This document shows, piece by piece, positions 51,774 through 60,586 of a stretch of DNA of 64,000 nt. Made by a program: the position numbers and the translations under genes. The stretch lies in contig OZ037913.1 of the NCBI GenBank assembly GCA_964035575.1, forward strand, positions 1 through 64,000, read 5' to 3'. The notes beneath the pieces were generated by a model. The model ran no database searches. It worked only from the letters and a program-made list of their open reading frames with translations, and was not told the origin of the DNA. Within the stretch, counting starts at the first letter, position 1. Every line of letters starts with the position of its first letter. This stretch comes from Rhynchopus sp. YZ270_cl-10 (lineage: Eukaryota > Euglenozoa > Diplonemea > Diplonemida > Diplonemidae).

Positions 51774-53651
51774 CTAACGACCCCAGACGCCGTGCTTGCT
51801 GGGGGTTGAGAGCTTGTGTGAGGTGGGTATTCCCCCGAGGGTGGGGAAGTCGTCTGCTGTGGGGCGGGCGGGCTTTGGTGTGAGGGTGGGCTTTGCGGGT
51901 GGGGAGCGGGTGGGTGCTGCCTTGGCGACAGGGGACCTGGTGCTGCTGCTGCTGCTGCTGCTCGCTGCAGGTGGGTCTGGGTGAGGAGAGAACACTGCAG
52001 GTGCCTGCCACGCCTTCATCGGCTTCTGTCCCGGCAGTGACGGGAAGTCATCTTCCACAGGACGCCGTCCACCTGCTGCTCCTGCCTGGGGTTTGACACC
52101 TGCCTGGCGTGCCATGGCTGCTGCACTGACGTGTCCCTCCTTGTCGCCCCAGGGGCCCTTCTTCTTGGGTGGAGAGGAGGCGGTGGTGGTGGTGGTGGTG
52201 GTGGAGGCTGGGTTGAGGCTGGGGTAGTCCGCTGCCATGTTGCCTGCCTGCGCGGAGGTGAAGTGCTTGAGGGTTTCACCCTTGCTGACGCGTTCGGTGT
52301 CATTGGTCATGTTGTGTGCAAGGCGGAGGGCCTCGCGCTTCTCGGCGTCGGGGATGCACATTGCAATGTCGGTGAGTAGCTTCGCGTCGACGTCGCCGTC
52401 AGGGTTGAGGCAGCTGCGTAACACAGCGTAGAACTCAATAGCCTTCAGCCCGCCCTCCACATACAGCTTCGCGTCCTGGATGGCGACACCCGCCTTCAGC
52501 TCCGTCAGCTTCGACACCAAACCCTCATGCGCCTTGTCATGTTTCGTGCGGGTCTCCCGTACCTGCGGCAGAGCCGTCCCCAGCCGCACAGTCTTCCGCC
52601 GCCCCCGACCCAGCTCAAAGGTGATCTCCACATCGCCACCCATCTCACTCCCACCACGCACGCCCTGTGACGACGTCGCCTCCCCAGCCCCGCCCCTGCC
52701 GTAGGAGAAGAGCATGCCCTTCACAGCAGTCTCCACACCACCCTTAGCGCCGTGCTCCTCCCGGTTGTGGCGCTGCAGCTCCACCTCCGTGGCAAAGGTC
52801 CACTCGGTGGGGTGGCGCTGCCCGCCACGGCCGCGCTTCACAAGCTCGTGGTGGTTCACCTCACACACCTTGCATGTGATGTGCGAGTCGCGCATGTGGA
52901 AGCAGAGCTGCTTGTGGTCACGGTAGAACACAAACTTCTCCCGCCCCTCCATCGCTTCGCATAGGTCGCACAGTGTGTGCGCCTCACGCATGTGCATGTA
53001 CAGTGCATCGTTGTCGTATACAAGCTTCTGGCAGAAGTGGCAGTAAGGGTGGCCCGCAAACGCAGTGGAGTCCTTATGGCAGTGCTGGCCAGGCTTCTCG
53101 TGGATGCGCAGCTGTGCTTGCGTGTAGAGGCTCTGCTCAGAGGGGAAATTCGTGTTCCCATCGAAGCAGACCTCGCATAGGCACTTCTTGTGCTTCGCCC
53201 AGTAGTGCGCACTGAGGGACTTCAGCGAGTCGAAAGCTGTCTCGCACCCACACTCATCCCAGAGCATGCAGTACATGCCACGCAGGTACTCGACCTCTGT
53301 GAGCATTTCCTCTGTCTCGTAGAAGACTTGCCACCCGGACTTGTCTTTGTGGAAGGTGCTCAGCTGCTCGGGTGTGGGTGGTGTTTGCGAGGCGGCAATG
53401 GTGATGCCCTCTGTTGTGCAGTCACGTTGGCAGATGCAGCAGATGTTCGCCTTTGTGTCGTCGGGTGAGTGGTATCTTATGCGCAGTGCACAGCGCCAGC
53501 ACACCGCATGCCCACACGTGTTCCAGATGCCCCACCAGCTGCGCGTCTCCGAGCACACCATGCACATGTCAGCATCGTCATCTGCAGGTGCAGGCTCGCG
53601 TGTCTTAGCTACCGCCTGCTTCGCTGGCTTCCGTGACCCTCCGCCGCTCAT
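51774..53651 (-). CDS. E3 ubiquitin ligase, ZNF598/Hel2 family
   Basis: 625 residues. A RING finger lies at 30-78 (Cys30, Cys33, Cys46, His48, Cys51, Cys54, then the CCIC pair). The WNTCGHAVCWRCALRIRY core is the hallmark of this family. A row of C2H2-like fingers follows: CLCEVCFDG, YCHFCQKLV with HMREAH, LCDLCEAME with HMRDSH, and CKVCEVNHHE. The C-terminal half is low-complexity (Thr and Ser runs) with repeated short LP-and-F motifs such as DFPSLPGQ and DFPTLGG. The enzyme senses collided ribosomes and ubiquitinates small-subunit proteins to start ribosome-associated quality control. The start at 53651 is preceded at once by CACTCCCACAG on the coding strand. Two copies of the ribosomal protein gene eS30 lie just upstream. 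Confidence 0.93.
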   Translation of the reverse strand: MSGGGSRKPAKQAVAKTREPAPADDDADMCMVCSETRSWWGIWNTCGHAVCWRCALRIRYHSPDDTKANICCICQRDCTTEGITIAASQTPPTPEQLSTFHKDKSGWQVFYETEEMLTEVEYLRGMYCMLWDECGCETAFDSLKSLSAHYWAKHKKCLCEVCFDGNTNFPSEQSLYTQAQLRIHEKPGQHCHKDSTAFAGHPYCHFCQKLVYDNDALYMHMREAHTLCDLCEAMEGREKFVFYRDHKQLCFHMRDSHITCKVCEVNHHELVKRGRGGQRHPTEWTFATEVELQRHNREEHGAKGGVETAVKGMLFSYGRGGAGEATSSQGVRGGSEMGGDVEITFELGRGRRKTVRLGTALPQVRETRTKHDKAHEGLVSKLTELKAGVAIQDAKLYVEGGLKAIEFYAVLRSCLNPDGDVDAKLLTDIAMCIPDAEKREALRLAHNMTNDTERVSKGETLKHFTSAQAGNMAADYPSLNPASTTTTTTTASSPPKKKGPWGDKEGHVSAAAMARQAGVKPQAGAAGGRRPVEDDFPSLPGQKPMKAWQAPAVFSPHPDPPAASSSSSSSTRSPVAKAAPTRSPPAKPTLTPKPARPTADDFPTLGGIPTSHKLSTPSKHGVWGR

Positions 53652-54172
53652 CTGTGGGAGTGCTGTAGTCTTAGGTCACTGTGGGTGGTAGTGGTGGCTT
53701 GGATGTGGTGTTTACAGGAGAGGGGGAGGAGGAAGGGGGCAGGGCTGCTCGAGTGTCGGCATGAGTGTATTGGAGAGAGGTGTTCGTTCACCGGAACAGA
53801 AAGGAAGCTCGCAAGGGAAGAGAGATTAAAAGATGTGCACAGTGCAGGAGGCAGGCAGTTGTAGACAAAAGAGTGCAAAGAGGGGAATAGGGTTTAGGGG
53901 TTTTTCATATCAGGCCGACACTTCAAAAAACTAAAATAAAAAAAAGGGGTGGCAGCCTTGGACGTAGAACTGTCCCGCACGCTCCTGGTGTTCTGCTCTG
54001 CAGTTGTGTGCGATGTTCGGAGGGTGTGCTAGCAGCCTGCAATGGGTTAGGCAGGCCCCACGCACATCCCCGCTGCTGTTGATAACGTAAATCTGATATT
54101 TCTTGTCCGTGTCGCTGGATTCCTTCATTCGCTCTGTACAGTTTTCCTTCGAGAGGGTGACAAGCCTCATGC
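53652..54172. other. Spacer between ligase and eS30
   Basis: About 520 bp, presumed untranslated regions of the two neighbours. A G-rich AGGGTTTAGGGGTTTTT run lies near 53888. I see no gene. Confidence 0.5.
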
Positions 54173-54367
54173 TTATCCGAGCTTACCCAGGGGCTGGGTG
54201 TTCGGCTTGTACACCTTACCCTCAGTCTGGTTCACGAAACGCTTGTTGTACTGGATGCGCTTCTTGCTGCGGCCGACGCATCTCTTCTTCTTCTCTGCGG
54301 GGGCGACCTTAGGGGTCTGGTTCTTCACCTTTCCGGCACGTGCAAGGGATCCGTGGACCTTTCCCAT
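54173..54367 (-). CDS. RPS30: Ribosomal protein eS30, copy A
   Basis: 64 residues starting [20 protein letters not shown], the unmistakable eS30 N terminus. The basic middle ([20 protein letters not shown]) and short tail ([10 protein letters not shown]) follow. It is the free form, with no ubiquitin-like domain fused in front as in the animal FAU protein. It sits in the small ribosomal subunit near the decoding site. On the coding strand CACTATCCTACAG ends 23 bp before the ATG and is a good acceptor. The second copy lies 525 bp upstream in the same direction. Confidence 0.97.
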   Translation of the reverse strand: MGKVHGSLARAGKVKNQTPKVAPAEKKKRCVGRSKKRIQYNKRFVNQTEGKVYKPNTQPLGKLG

Positions 54368-54891
54368 TTTGAAAAACTGAGTTACAACCCTGTAGGATAG
54401 TGATAGAGTAGTGATAGGGAGTGGGTTCAGGGCACATAGAATAGAGGGCTCGTTTGCCTGATATGTGGTGCGTGGGAAAAGTGAAACATGTGTGTGGAGA
54501 GAAGGAGGAGACTACGGGATAGCGAGGAGCGAGCGCAAGATGTGTGTGTGTGTTGTGGGGGTGCGTGGGGTGGGTAATAGAGGCAATGTCTTTCTGATTT
54601 TCACTAGGTTTGACGGTTTGCTGTACCAGCATTTTTCTTATGTACTTTTCACTCTCTCTGTTCTTTTCCCTCCCTTAGTTGTTAACATGTTTAGTGTTGC
54701 TTTTCGTGCAAAGGCAGAGATGCGTACGTCAGGTGCGAAATATTATTATTGTAATAATTACTTCCGCAACTGACTTGAAAAATATAAAAATACTTTTTCC
54801 ATCGAAATTTTGTTTTTAGAAAAATAAAAAACTCGGCACAGCGACACACATAAGGGCTAGATTGTGCTGCTGTGCCGTGCAAGCCTCACGC
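54368..54891. other. Spacer between the eS30 copies
   Basis: Unique sequence, presumably promoter-free untranslated and intergenic DNA. The two eS30 copies share only about 15 bp downstream of the stop codon and a few bp upstream of the start. Confidence 0.5.
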
Positions 54892-55086
54892 TTATCCGAG
54901 CTTACCCAGGGGCTGGGTGTTCGGCTTGTACACCTTACCCTCAGTCTGGTTCACAAAACGCTTGTTGTACTGGATGCGCTTCTTGCTGCGGCCGACGCAT
55001 CTCTTCTTCTTCTCTGCGGGGGCGACCTTAGGGGTCTGGTTCTTCACCTTTCCGGCACGTGCAAGGGATCCGTGGACCTTTCCCAT
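54892..55086 (-). CDS. RPS30: Ribosomal protein eS30, copy B
   Basis: Encodes the same 64 residues as copy A. One silent T-to-C-type difference is visible (phenylalanine codon of RFVN). The flanks differ, so this is a gene duplication limited almost to the coding part. The upstream acceptor is stronger than in copy A (long C/T tract ending CTTTTCAG). Two adjacent identical copies of a highly expressed gene are common in organisms that lack gene-by-gene transcription control. Confidence 0.97.
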   Translation of the reverse strand: MGKVHGSLARAGKVKNQTPKVAPAEKKKRCVGRSKKRIQYNKRFVNQTEGKVYKPNTQPLGKLG

Positions 55087-55102
55087 TTTAAATTAATCAA
55101 CC

Positions 55103-55159
55103 CTGAAAAGTTGTGTGTTGGGGTGAGGGTGGGTAAGGGTGAGGGAAAGGGTAAGGGGA
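55103..55159 (-). promoter_or_regulatory. Pyrimidine tract and CAG acceptor before eS30 copy B
   Basis: The coding strand has over 45 bases of C, T and scattered A ending in CTTTTCAG, 17 bp before ATG. The form fits a trans-splice acceptor. Confidence 0.5.
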
Positions 55160-55304
55160 AGACTCTGTGGTAAAAACTGAACCTAATGCGCGTTCTCACG
55201 TATGCATTTATTTTGAAGGAAAGCTTTTTGACAAACAACAAGCTGTGTATGTGCGTTTGAAATCAATTATAGGCCACCCCCACACAGCACAGTCCTTGAC
55301 GTAT

Positions 55305-55375
55305 TTCCGCTGTGGGTAATTGAACCCTCATCCACCAGGAGTCAAGGTCGGCTGTTCTAACCACTAGACAACGAA
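55305..55375 (-). tRNA. tRNA-like sequence, probably degenerate
   Basis: On the minus strand TTCGTTG and CAGCGGA form a 7-bp acceptor stem (two G-T pairs) 71 nt apart with the discriminator. An A-box-like TCTAGTGGTTAGAAC and a B-box-like GGTTCAATTACC are in the right places. The anticodon stem does not pair well, so no anticodon can be named, and the T stem needs an 8-base loop. It is either a decayed tRNA gene or a tRNA-derived sequence. Confidence 0.4.
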
Positions 55376-55775
55376 GTGTACAGGGTATGGGTGATCGGCA
55401 CACCTCCCGCCCCCTGCATGCTAGCTAAGCGAAAGACACACTCAACGCGAAGTGATGCTGAACATGCAAACACATGGCACCAAAAAAAATTGGTGAAAAA
55501 AATTTTGTGAACCTTAGCCCCTCACGCTCAGCCACCAAGGCAAATTCGACACTGCAAACCTCTCTGGGACACTTGCAGACAACAGCAGTCCAGGCGCAAC
55601 GCACCTTGCGAACAGAATTGAGACTGCAAACCACGCCACCTCTCCCCACCCCTAACACCCTTAGACTCTATTAAACACACACCCCCACTACCCACAGGCT
55701 AGGGCAAAACCCCCTCCCCCCTCCCTCGCTCCCTCTCCAGAAGCAGTGGTGCTTCTCCTACCCAGCGCTATGAGA
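55376..55775. other. Spacer, no gene seen
   Basis: About 400 bp 3' of the coiled-coil gene, C-rich on the plus strand near 55625-55735. Confidence 0.5.
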
Positions 55776-56864
55776 TCAGCCCTCAAAGAAGTCATCCCGT
55801 GGTAGCGGGCGGTCTGAAGGGGGTGGGGTGGAGGGTGCGCTGTGCTTGCGCTCTGGACGTACGACGAGGCTGTCGCGTCTCATGACACCTTGGCCGCAAA
55901 GGACGCCGCTTTGCTTGCCTTTGCGCATTGTGTCTCTGAGACGCCCGATGACGGCTTTCGACTTTGCGCACAGTGCCCAGTATAGCTTGAAGAGCTTTGT
56001 GCTCTCCGCCAGCAACGCAAGACGTTGTGTCTGGGTTAACCTCATTCTGGTGTCCTCCGTCCGAGTGTAGGCAGGGGTGTCCGTGATGCCGTACCCCATG
56101 TCGTTGCAGTAGGAGAACATTGCATTGAGCTGCGACAGCAGCATCAGGAGGAACACAGCCTCCTCCTGCGCCTTGCGGAGGGCCAGCTCGGTGAGGCGTT
56201 CTGGACGGAGGATCGTCTTCTCGAGGCATACGGTGACGTCTTTGACAGACTGCAGCGCGCTTTTGATGATGGCAAGCACCTCGTCGCCTTCCATATCGGT
56301 GTGGTCGGGGAGGGCGAGCTGGATGCACTGTGTAGTGAGGTACGCATTGCTAAGGGCACCGCGCATATCAAGCATGTCGGCAGGTGTGGGTGAGGCTGCC
56401 TCCACAACTGGCGGTTCAGGCTGTGGTGCCTGTGGTGTGCGCGATACAGTGGAATCCGCCAGCACGTCTGTGTGCTCCTCTCTGTACGCAAGGATGCGCT
56501 CCTCCACCAACGTCGTGATGCGTGCCTCAATGTCGGAGTTCTCGTGCCGCAAGGTGTCGACCACCTGCTGCAAGGACGCCACCTCAGCCGCCAGGGTCTG
56601 CTTCTCCTTCGCCTCGGACTGCAGCTGCTCGCGTGTCGTCTTCAGCTTCGTCTGAAACGCATTCTTTGTTGTGATAATGTCCTGGTGCTCGCACCGCAGC
56701 TTCGTCACCAACGCACGCTCCGCTTTCAACTCCCGCTCCACGCGTTGGTACTCTATGAACAGCGCGTCGCCTGCAGCACGCACCACCTCTGTGCTGTCGA
56801 TGTCTGCAGAGGACGATGCCGAATGCGTTTTTCGCACATATTCGTCAAACGAGTTGAGTGACAT
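55776..56864 (-). CDS. Coiled-coil protein, 362 aa, unknown family
   Basis: I chose ATG at 56864 (MSLNSFDEYVRKTHSASSSA) rather than the upstream ATG at 56990. The extra 42 residues look like untranslated sequence, and CATCCTGTGCAG lies between the two. Residues 30-130 are a long heptad-rich coiled coil (VERELKAERALVTKLRCEH, then LQQVVDTLRHENSDIEARI). A Pro-rich link (TPQAPQPEPPVVEAASPTP) follows. The helical C-terminal half (about 165-320) contains VLAIIKSALQSVKDVTVCLE and LALLAESTKLFKLYWALC. The basic tail is PERKHSAPSTPPP. There are no membrane segments. It may be a scaffold or cytoskeletal protein. I cannot name the family. Confidence 0.8.
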   Translation of the reverse strand: MSLNSFDEYVRKTHSASSSADIDSTEVVRAAGDALFIEYQRVERELKAERALVTKLRCEHQDIITTKNAFQTKLKTTREQLQSEAKEKQTLAAEVASLQQVVDTLRHENSDIEARITTLVEERILAYREEHTDVLADSTVSRTPQAPQPEPPVVEAASPTPADMLDMRGALSNAYLTTQCIQLALPDHTDMEGDEVLAIIKSALQSVKDVTVCLEKTILRPERLTELALRKAQEEAVFLLMLLSQLNAMFSYCNDMGYGITDTPAYTRTEDTRMRLTQTQRLALLAESTKLFKLYWALCAKSKAVIGRLRDTMRKGKQSGVLCGQGVMRRDSLVVRPERKHSAPSTPPPSDRPLPRDDFFEG

Positions 56865-57970
56865 TGTGTAAAGGTTAGGGTGTGGTGGTACTGCACAGGA
56901 TGTTTGAACAAAATGGAGCAATTTTTTCACGACAATCAAAGTGGCATTGACTACATGCAGACCGTTCTGTGGTAGACGCAGAGCACGCAAGCAAAACTGC
57001 TTCTTTCTTCAGGACCAAATTCCACAAGAAAAAGCTGAAGTCGATCATGCGAACGTTGACGAAGGCACAATAGGGAGAAAAAAAATTTATTTTGCTTTAT
57101 TTTTTTCCGATTCCACCACTTGACAAAAACCCCCCCACCCCCCATTACCATTACCATTTTAAACGCTATGGCGTTAGGAAAAGAAAGGAACCCTTTTTTT
57201 TGTGTGTTTGTTCCCGTTTTTGCGTCACCCGCCTACCCACCTATTGTATCGCATGCCAAACACCGAATGCTGTCGAAGCCTTGCCAAACAAGCTGAGCCC
57301 TAAATGAGCACCGCGCTGTTTAGCGCTCTGCAAGCAACGAACAAACAAGACAAGCGGGGAAGAAGGGAGGCAGAATGGGGGGTGATGAGGGGGGGAGAGA
57401 GAGAGAAAGATCAGGATCTCCGCTAGGGACTAAAGTTCTGTTGATTGTCAACAGAACTTTTTGAAAATGGAGGAGGAAAAAAAAAGAAGAAAAAAAAGTT
57501 CTGCTCAGTGGTTCAGACCCGTGCTACTTGTCAAAAAAGCTCAGGAGAAGAAGATATGGAGAGGTGAGTGCTCAAACGTCCCAAAAAAGTCAAAATCGGG
57601 TGTTGGAAGAAAAAAAAAAGTTGCGTACCGTGCGCCTGCGGCGCAAGCATGTACCCACCAACGTGGACCATAACAACAGAACTTTTTCAAAATCGGAAAT
57701 CCTAGCGGAGAGCCTGGAGACAGATACGATAAAAAAAAAAAAAAAACGAAGGAAAGAAAGAAAATACTTCGTCTTATAAAACACCACATGCCCTGAGACA
57801 TACAGACTGATGGATTTATTCCAATTGTGCAGTTGACACTTGGGTGTGTTTAAAAAAAAACAAAACAAAAATCAGGTTGCTCACAATGACAGTAACAAAT
57901 CACAACGATAGAAACTCTTTCTGTAATGATCGTTGTACAAAAAAAAAAAATAGCTATTTATTCGTCTGAG
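56865..57970. other. Gene-free 1.1 kb
   Basis: It contains AAAGTTCTGTTGATTG and its inverse CAATCAACAGAACTTT (57433-57462), a small inverted repeat. One GCGTACCGTGCGCC, TGCGGCGC hairpin lies at 57623-57646, together with several A-runs. No gene seen. Confidence 0.6.
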
Positions 57971-58138
57971 GAAATATTCACTTTTCCTCACACGAGTGTA
58001 CCTTTCAGAAACGAGTGGCATTTTACCCCACGAGCGAAGCGAGTGGGGTAATAGACTTTATCTCACGAGCGAAGCGAGTGGGATAAAGTCAGCCACGAGT
58101 TTCTGAAAGGGCACGAGTGGAGGGAAAGTGAATATTTC
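57971..58138. repeat. Branched palindrome with GA/GA steps and GAA loops
   Basis: The outer arms pair GAAATATTCAC with GTGAATATTTC and CCTTTCAGAAAC with GTTTCTGAAAGG. Between them sit two hairpins side by side, TTACCCCAC with GTGGGGTAA and CTTTATCTCAC with GTGGGATAAAG. Each is capped by GAGCGAAGCGA, which contains GCGAAGC. CGAG occurs at the same height on both strands of each stem, so each stem has a G-A, A-G step. The shape is a three-way junction. Confidence 0.8.
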
Positions 58139-58153
58139 ACCAGAATATAATAG

Positions 58154-58705
58154 TTTTCTCAACTGAAGGAAAAGTAGCTCTAAGCAAACCCCGTGGAAGA
58201 AGTGTGGGAAGAATATGCAGAAAAAAAAGGCGATTTTTTGGTGGGAACATTTTTCACAGAAAATCGAATTTCACTATTAAGATTGGCTCTGCTCGACACC
58301 CAGTAAGGCTACTATGGGCCCCATGGGACATTTTGGCCCGAATACCAGGCCGTATTTTCAAAAGATTGATAATCCCAGTATATGGTATAGCCCTGTGGTA
58401 CCAAATTTTTGGCCGAAAAAATCGACCAAAAAATGGTCATGTTGGTCACGGTGACAAAATGTGAAGCAGAGATATCAAAATGACCCACTCTCCCACCCAA
58501 TTTTTTTTTCGACCCCCCCTCTACTTTTCCTCACACCAAAAAAAGCCTCACACATAGGCTTTTTTCTACACAAACCCCAGCCAAAAATTATTGCTACTTT
58601 TCCAAATTGCGTGAGGAAAAGTGGCTATGTGTGAGGAAAAGTGAATTTATCCTCACACTTCTTCCACGGGGTTTGCTCAGAGCTACTTTTCCTCAGTTGA
58701 GAAAA
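58154..58705. mobile_element. Element with 55-bp inverted repeats
   Basis: TTTTCTCAACTGAAGGAAAA (58154 on) through CCCCGTGGAAGAAGTGTG is inverted at about 58650-58705 with only a few differences. The interior has no gene, but contains GTGAGGAAAAGTG twice near 58613-58645. That phrase also occurs in the arms of the neighbouring branched palindrome. It fits a small non-autonomous DNA transposon. Confidence 0.65.
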
Positions 58706-60586
58706 AAAAGATAAAATTTCGGGCACTGAATCGTAAGCAACCTGTGTGTGGTTGTTGCTGTTGTTGAAAATATTTGCACCTCTCTTCTTTCGTTGTATCG
58801 ACACGTACCCACCAAAGTAGGTTATGTACTCAATATCTCCCAAAAGCGAGAATTCTTATAGGCGGCACACCTTATCCCAAAAGGAGTGAGGCAGAGATGA
58901 AACAGCGGAGGAACTCTGGTCGTGCCGCCCTTTTTTTGCAGGTAAAAACAATACGAAGATATAAAAACCCTTTCCCCCATACAGGTGCAATGTGTCCTCT
59001 CGGGCCAGATGCACAAAATATATTTCTATCAAAAGAAAGCGGGGGAGGGTGGGACAAAAAGGAAAGACGACGTAACAAAAAGATGCCATCCAAAAAAACA
59101 CCCTTTTCTTTTTGATAAAATTGTTGAAATAGCGCAGTTCGCATACTTTCCCCACACCTACCCCCCCTTTTTTGTCTTTTTGTTTGATTTGCAATGAAGC
59201 TCTCGTGGACACAGAACTCTGACCTTTTCTCGCTTTTTATTTATTTTCTTCTCCAGGGGAGAATCAGACGACACGGGGAAGACGTCACTCGTGTCCTCCA
59301 GTGCAATCTCTGAGACACAGGTGTGAGAGCAGACCCAGTGGGAAGCACTGAGCACCCTTGCACCCTACGTTCGCATAAGACGTCGGAAAAAGAACCTTGC
59401 AAGACAGACCTCCAAATAAGGAGGCAGCGGAGGAGTGAAAAGACGCCAATGAAGCATGAGTGTACACGCACGATGACAAGAAATGAAAAAACCACTTGAA
59501 AGATGGATGTGCCTTGTTGCACACATCTTAAAATGCCACAGGGGTGTACTGCGGATTGACTCTTTCTTGCAAAATAAGAATGCTTTTTCGAATACAAAAA
59601 GAAAAGAAGAAGAAAAAAACGGTAGTTACCGATGCACACACCTCCGGCTGACCTCACGCACCCCCCAGCCCCAGATGAGAACAACAACACAACACATCCT
59701 CGCCAGGGTTTAACTTCATGTAGTACGGGCAGGGACGTTTACCTCCCTGAGGACAACACAGAATAGTCCTGCATACCCCCCTGGCAACTTCGAGGAAATA
59801 CAGGAGGAAAAAAAAGAGGGAAAAAAAACTTGAAAAAAAAAATATGAGCCCCCTCTCTCGTGTATACACATCTAAACTAAAAAAGCACCCCCCATCCCGT
59901 CCAGACTATTTCTGCAAACAGGGCATAGAACAGAACCCGCTGTATGGCGTTCCCCCTCTCCCCCCTCCCCCACCCCACTACCTTCTCCCATTCCCCTTAG
60001 GACCACATCCACCCTCACCCGTACCCCCAAAGCTTCTCCTTCCCTTCCCTAGCCCCGCGTTCCGTTCCGCCATCCATGTACAGCCGAGAGAGACGGTAAG
60101 GTGTTCTGTGCAGCCTGAAGGAGCAAACACACAGCACCACAGGGATAAGGGGTTGTGTCTCTCATAGGCACGGCACACAGTGCAGAGCGGACAAACAAAT
60201 GCGACTAGGTCGGCACGGGCTTGTTGCTGACGGTGCGCTTTGGCACACTGTTAACGTGGCTAAGCCCAAATGTAGCCTGTGACACAGTTACTCTGAAACA
60301 ATAGAAAAGTGGTGCTATAGCAAAACACCGAGCAGGGATTTAAAAAACAAAACAAACAAAAAAGAAAAGTCAACGTATTGGATACTGAAAGATGCTTTGT
60401 GTGGAAAATGTGGGTGGAAAAGAACTCCCAAAAAAAAAAAAAAAAAGAAGAAAAACGGGCAGTTTTGCGCCTCGCATGGTAAAAAAAAAAACACGATAGA
60501 AAAAAAGGCTGTATTCAGAATAAAGTATTTTCAATAAAAAAAAGGGCAATCGTATCAGAATCTCTTTGGCCCAAAAAAGATAAACG
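58706..60586. other. 1.9 kb intergenic, no protein gene seen
   Basis: Two members of the small hairpin family lie at 59496-59527 and 59828-59876. A C/T-rich stretch lies at 59945-60060. Many homopolymers are present. Short frames carry no motif. The last part is the 3' side of the receptor gene. Confidence 0.5.

Noticed and set aside
56863-56990. N-terminal extension of the coiled-coil protein
   Set aside because: 42 residues without coding character; an acceptor-like GTGCAG lies between the two ATGs, so the later ATG is preferred.
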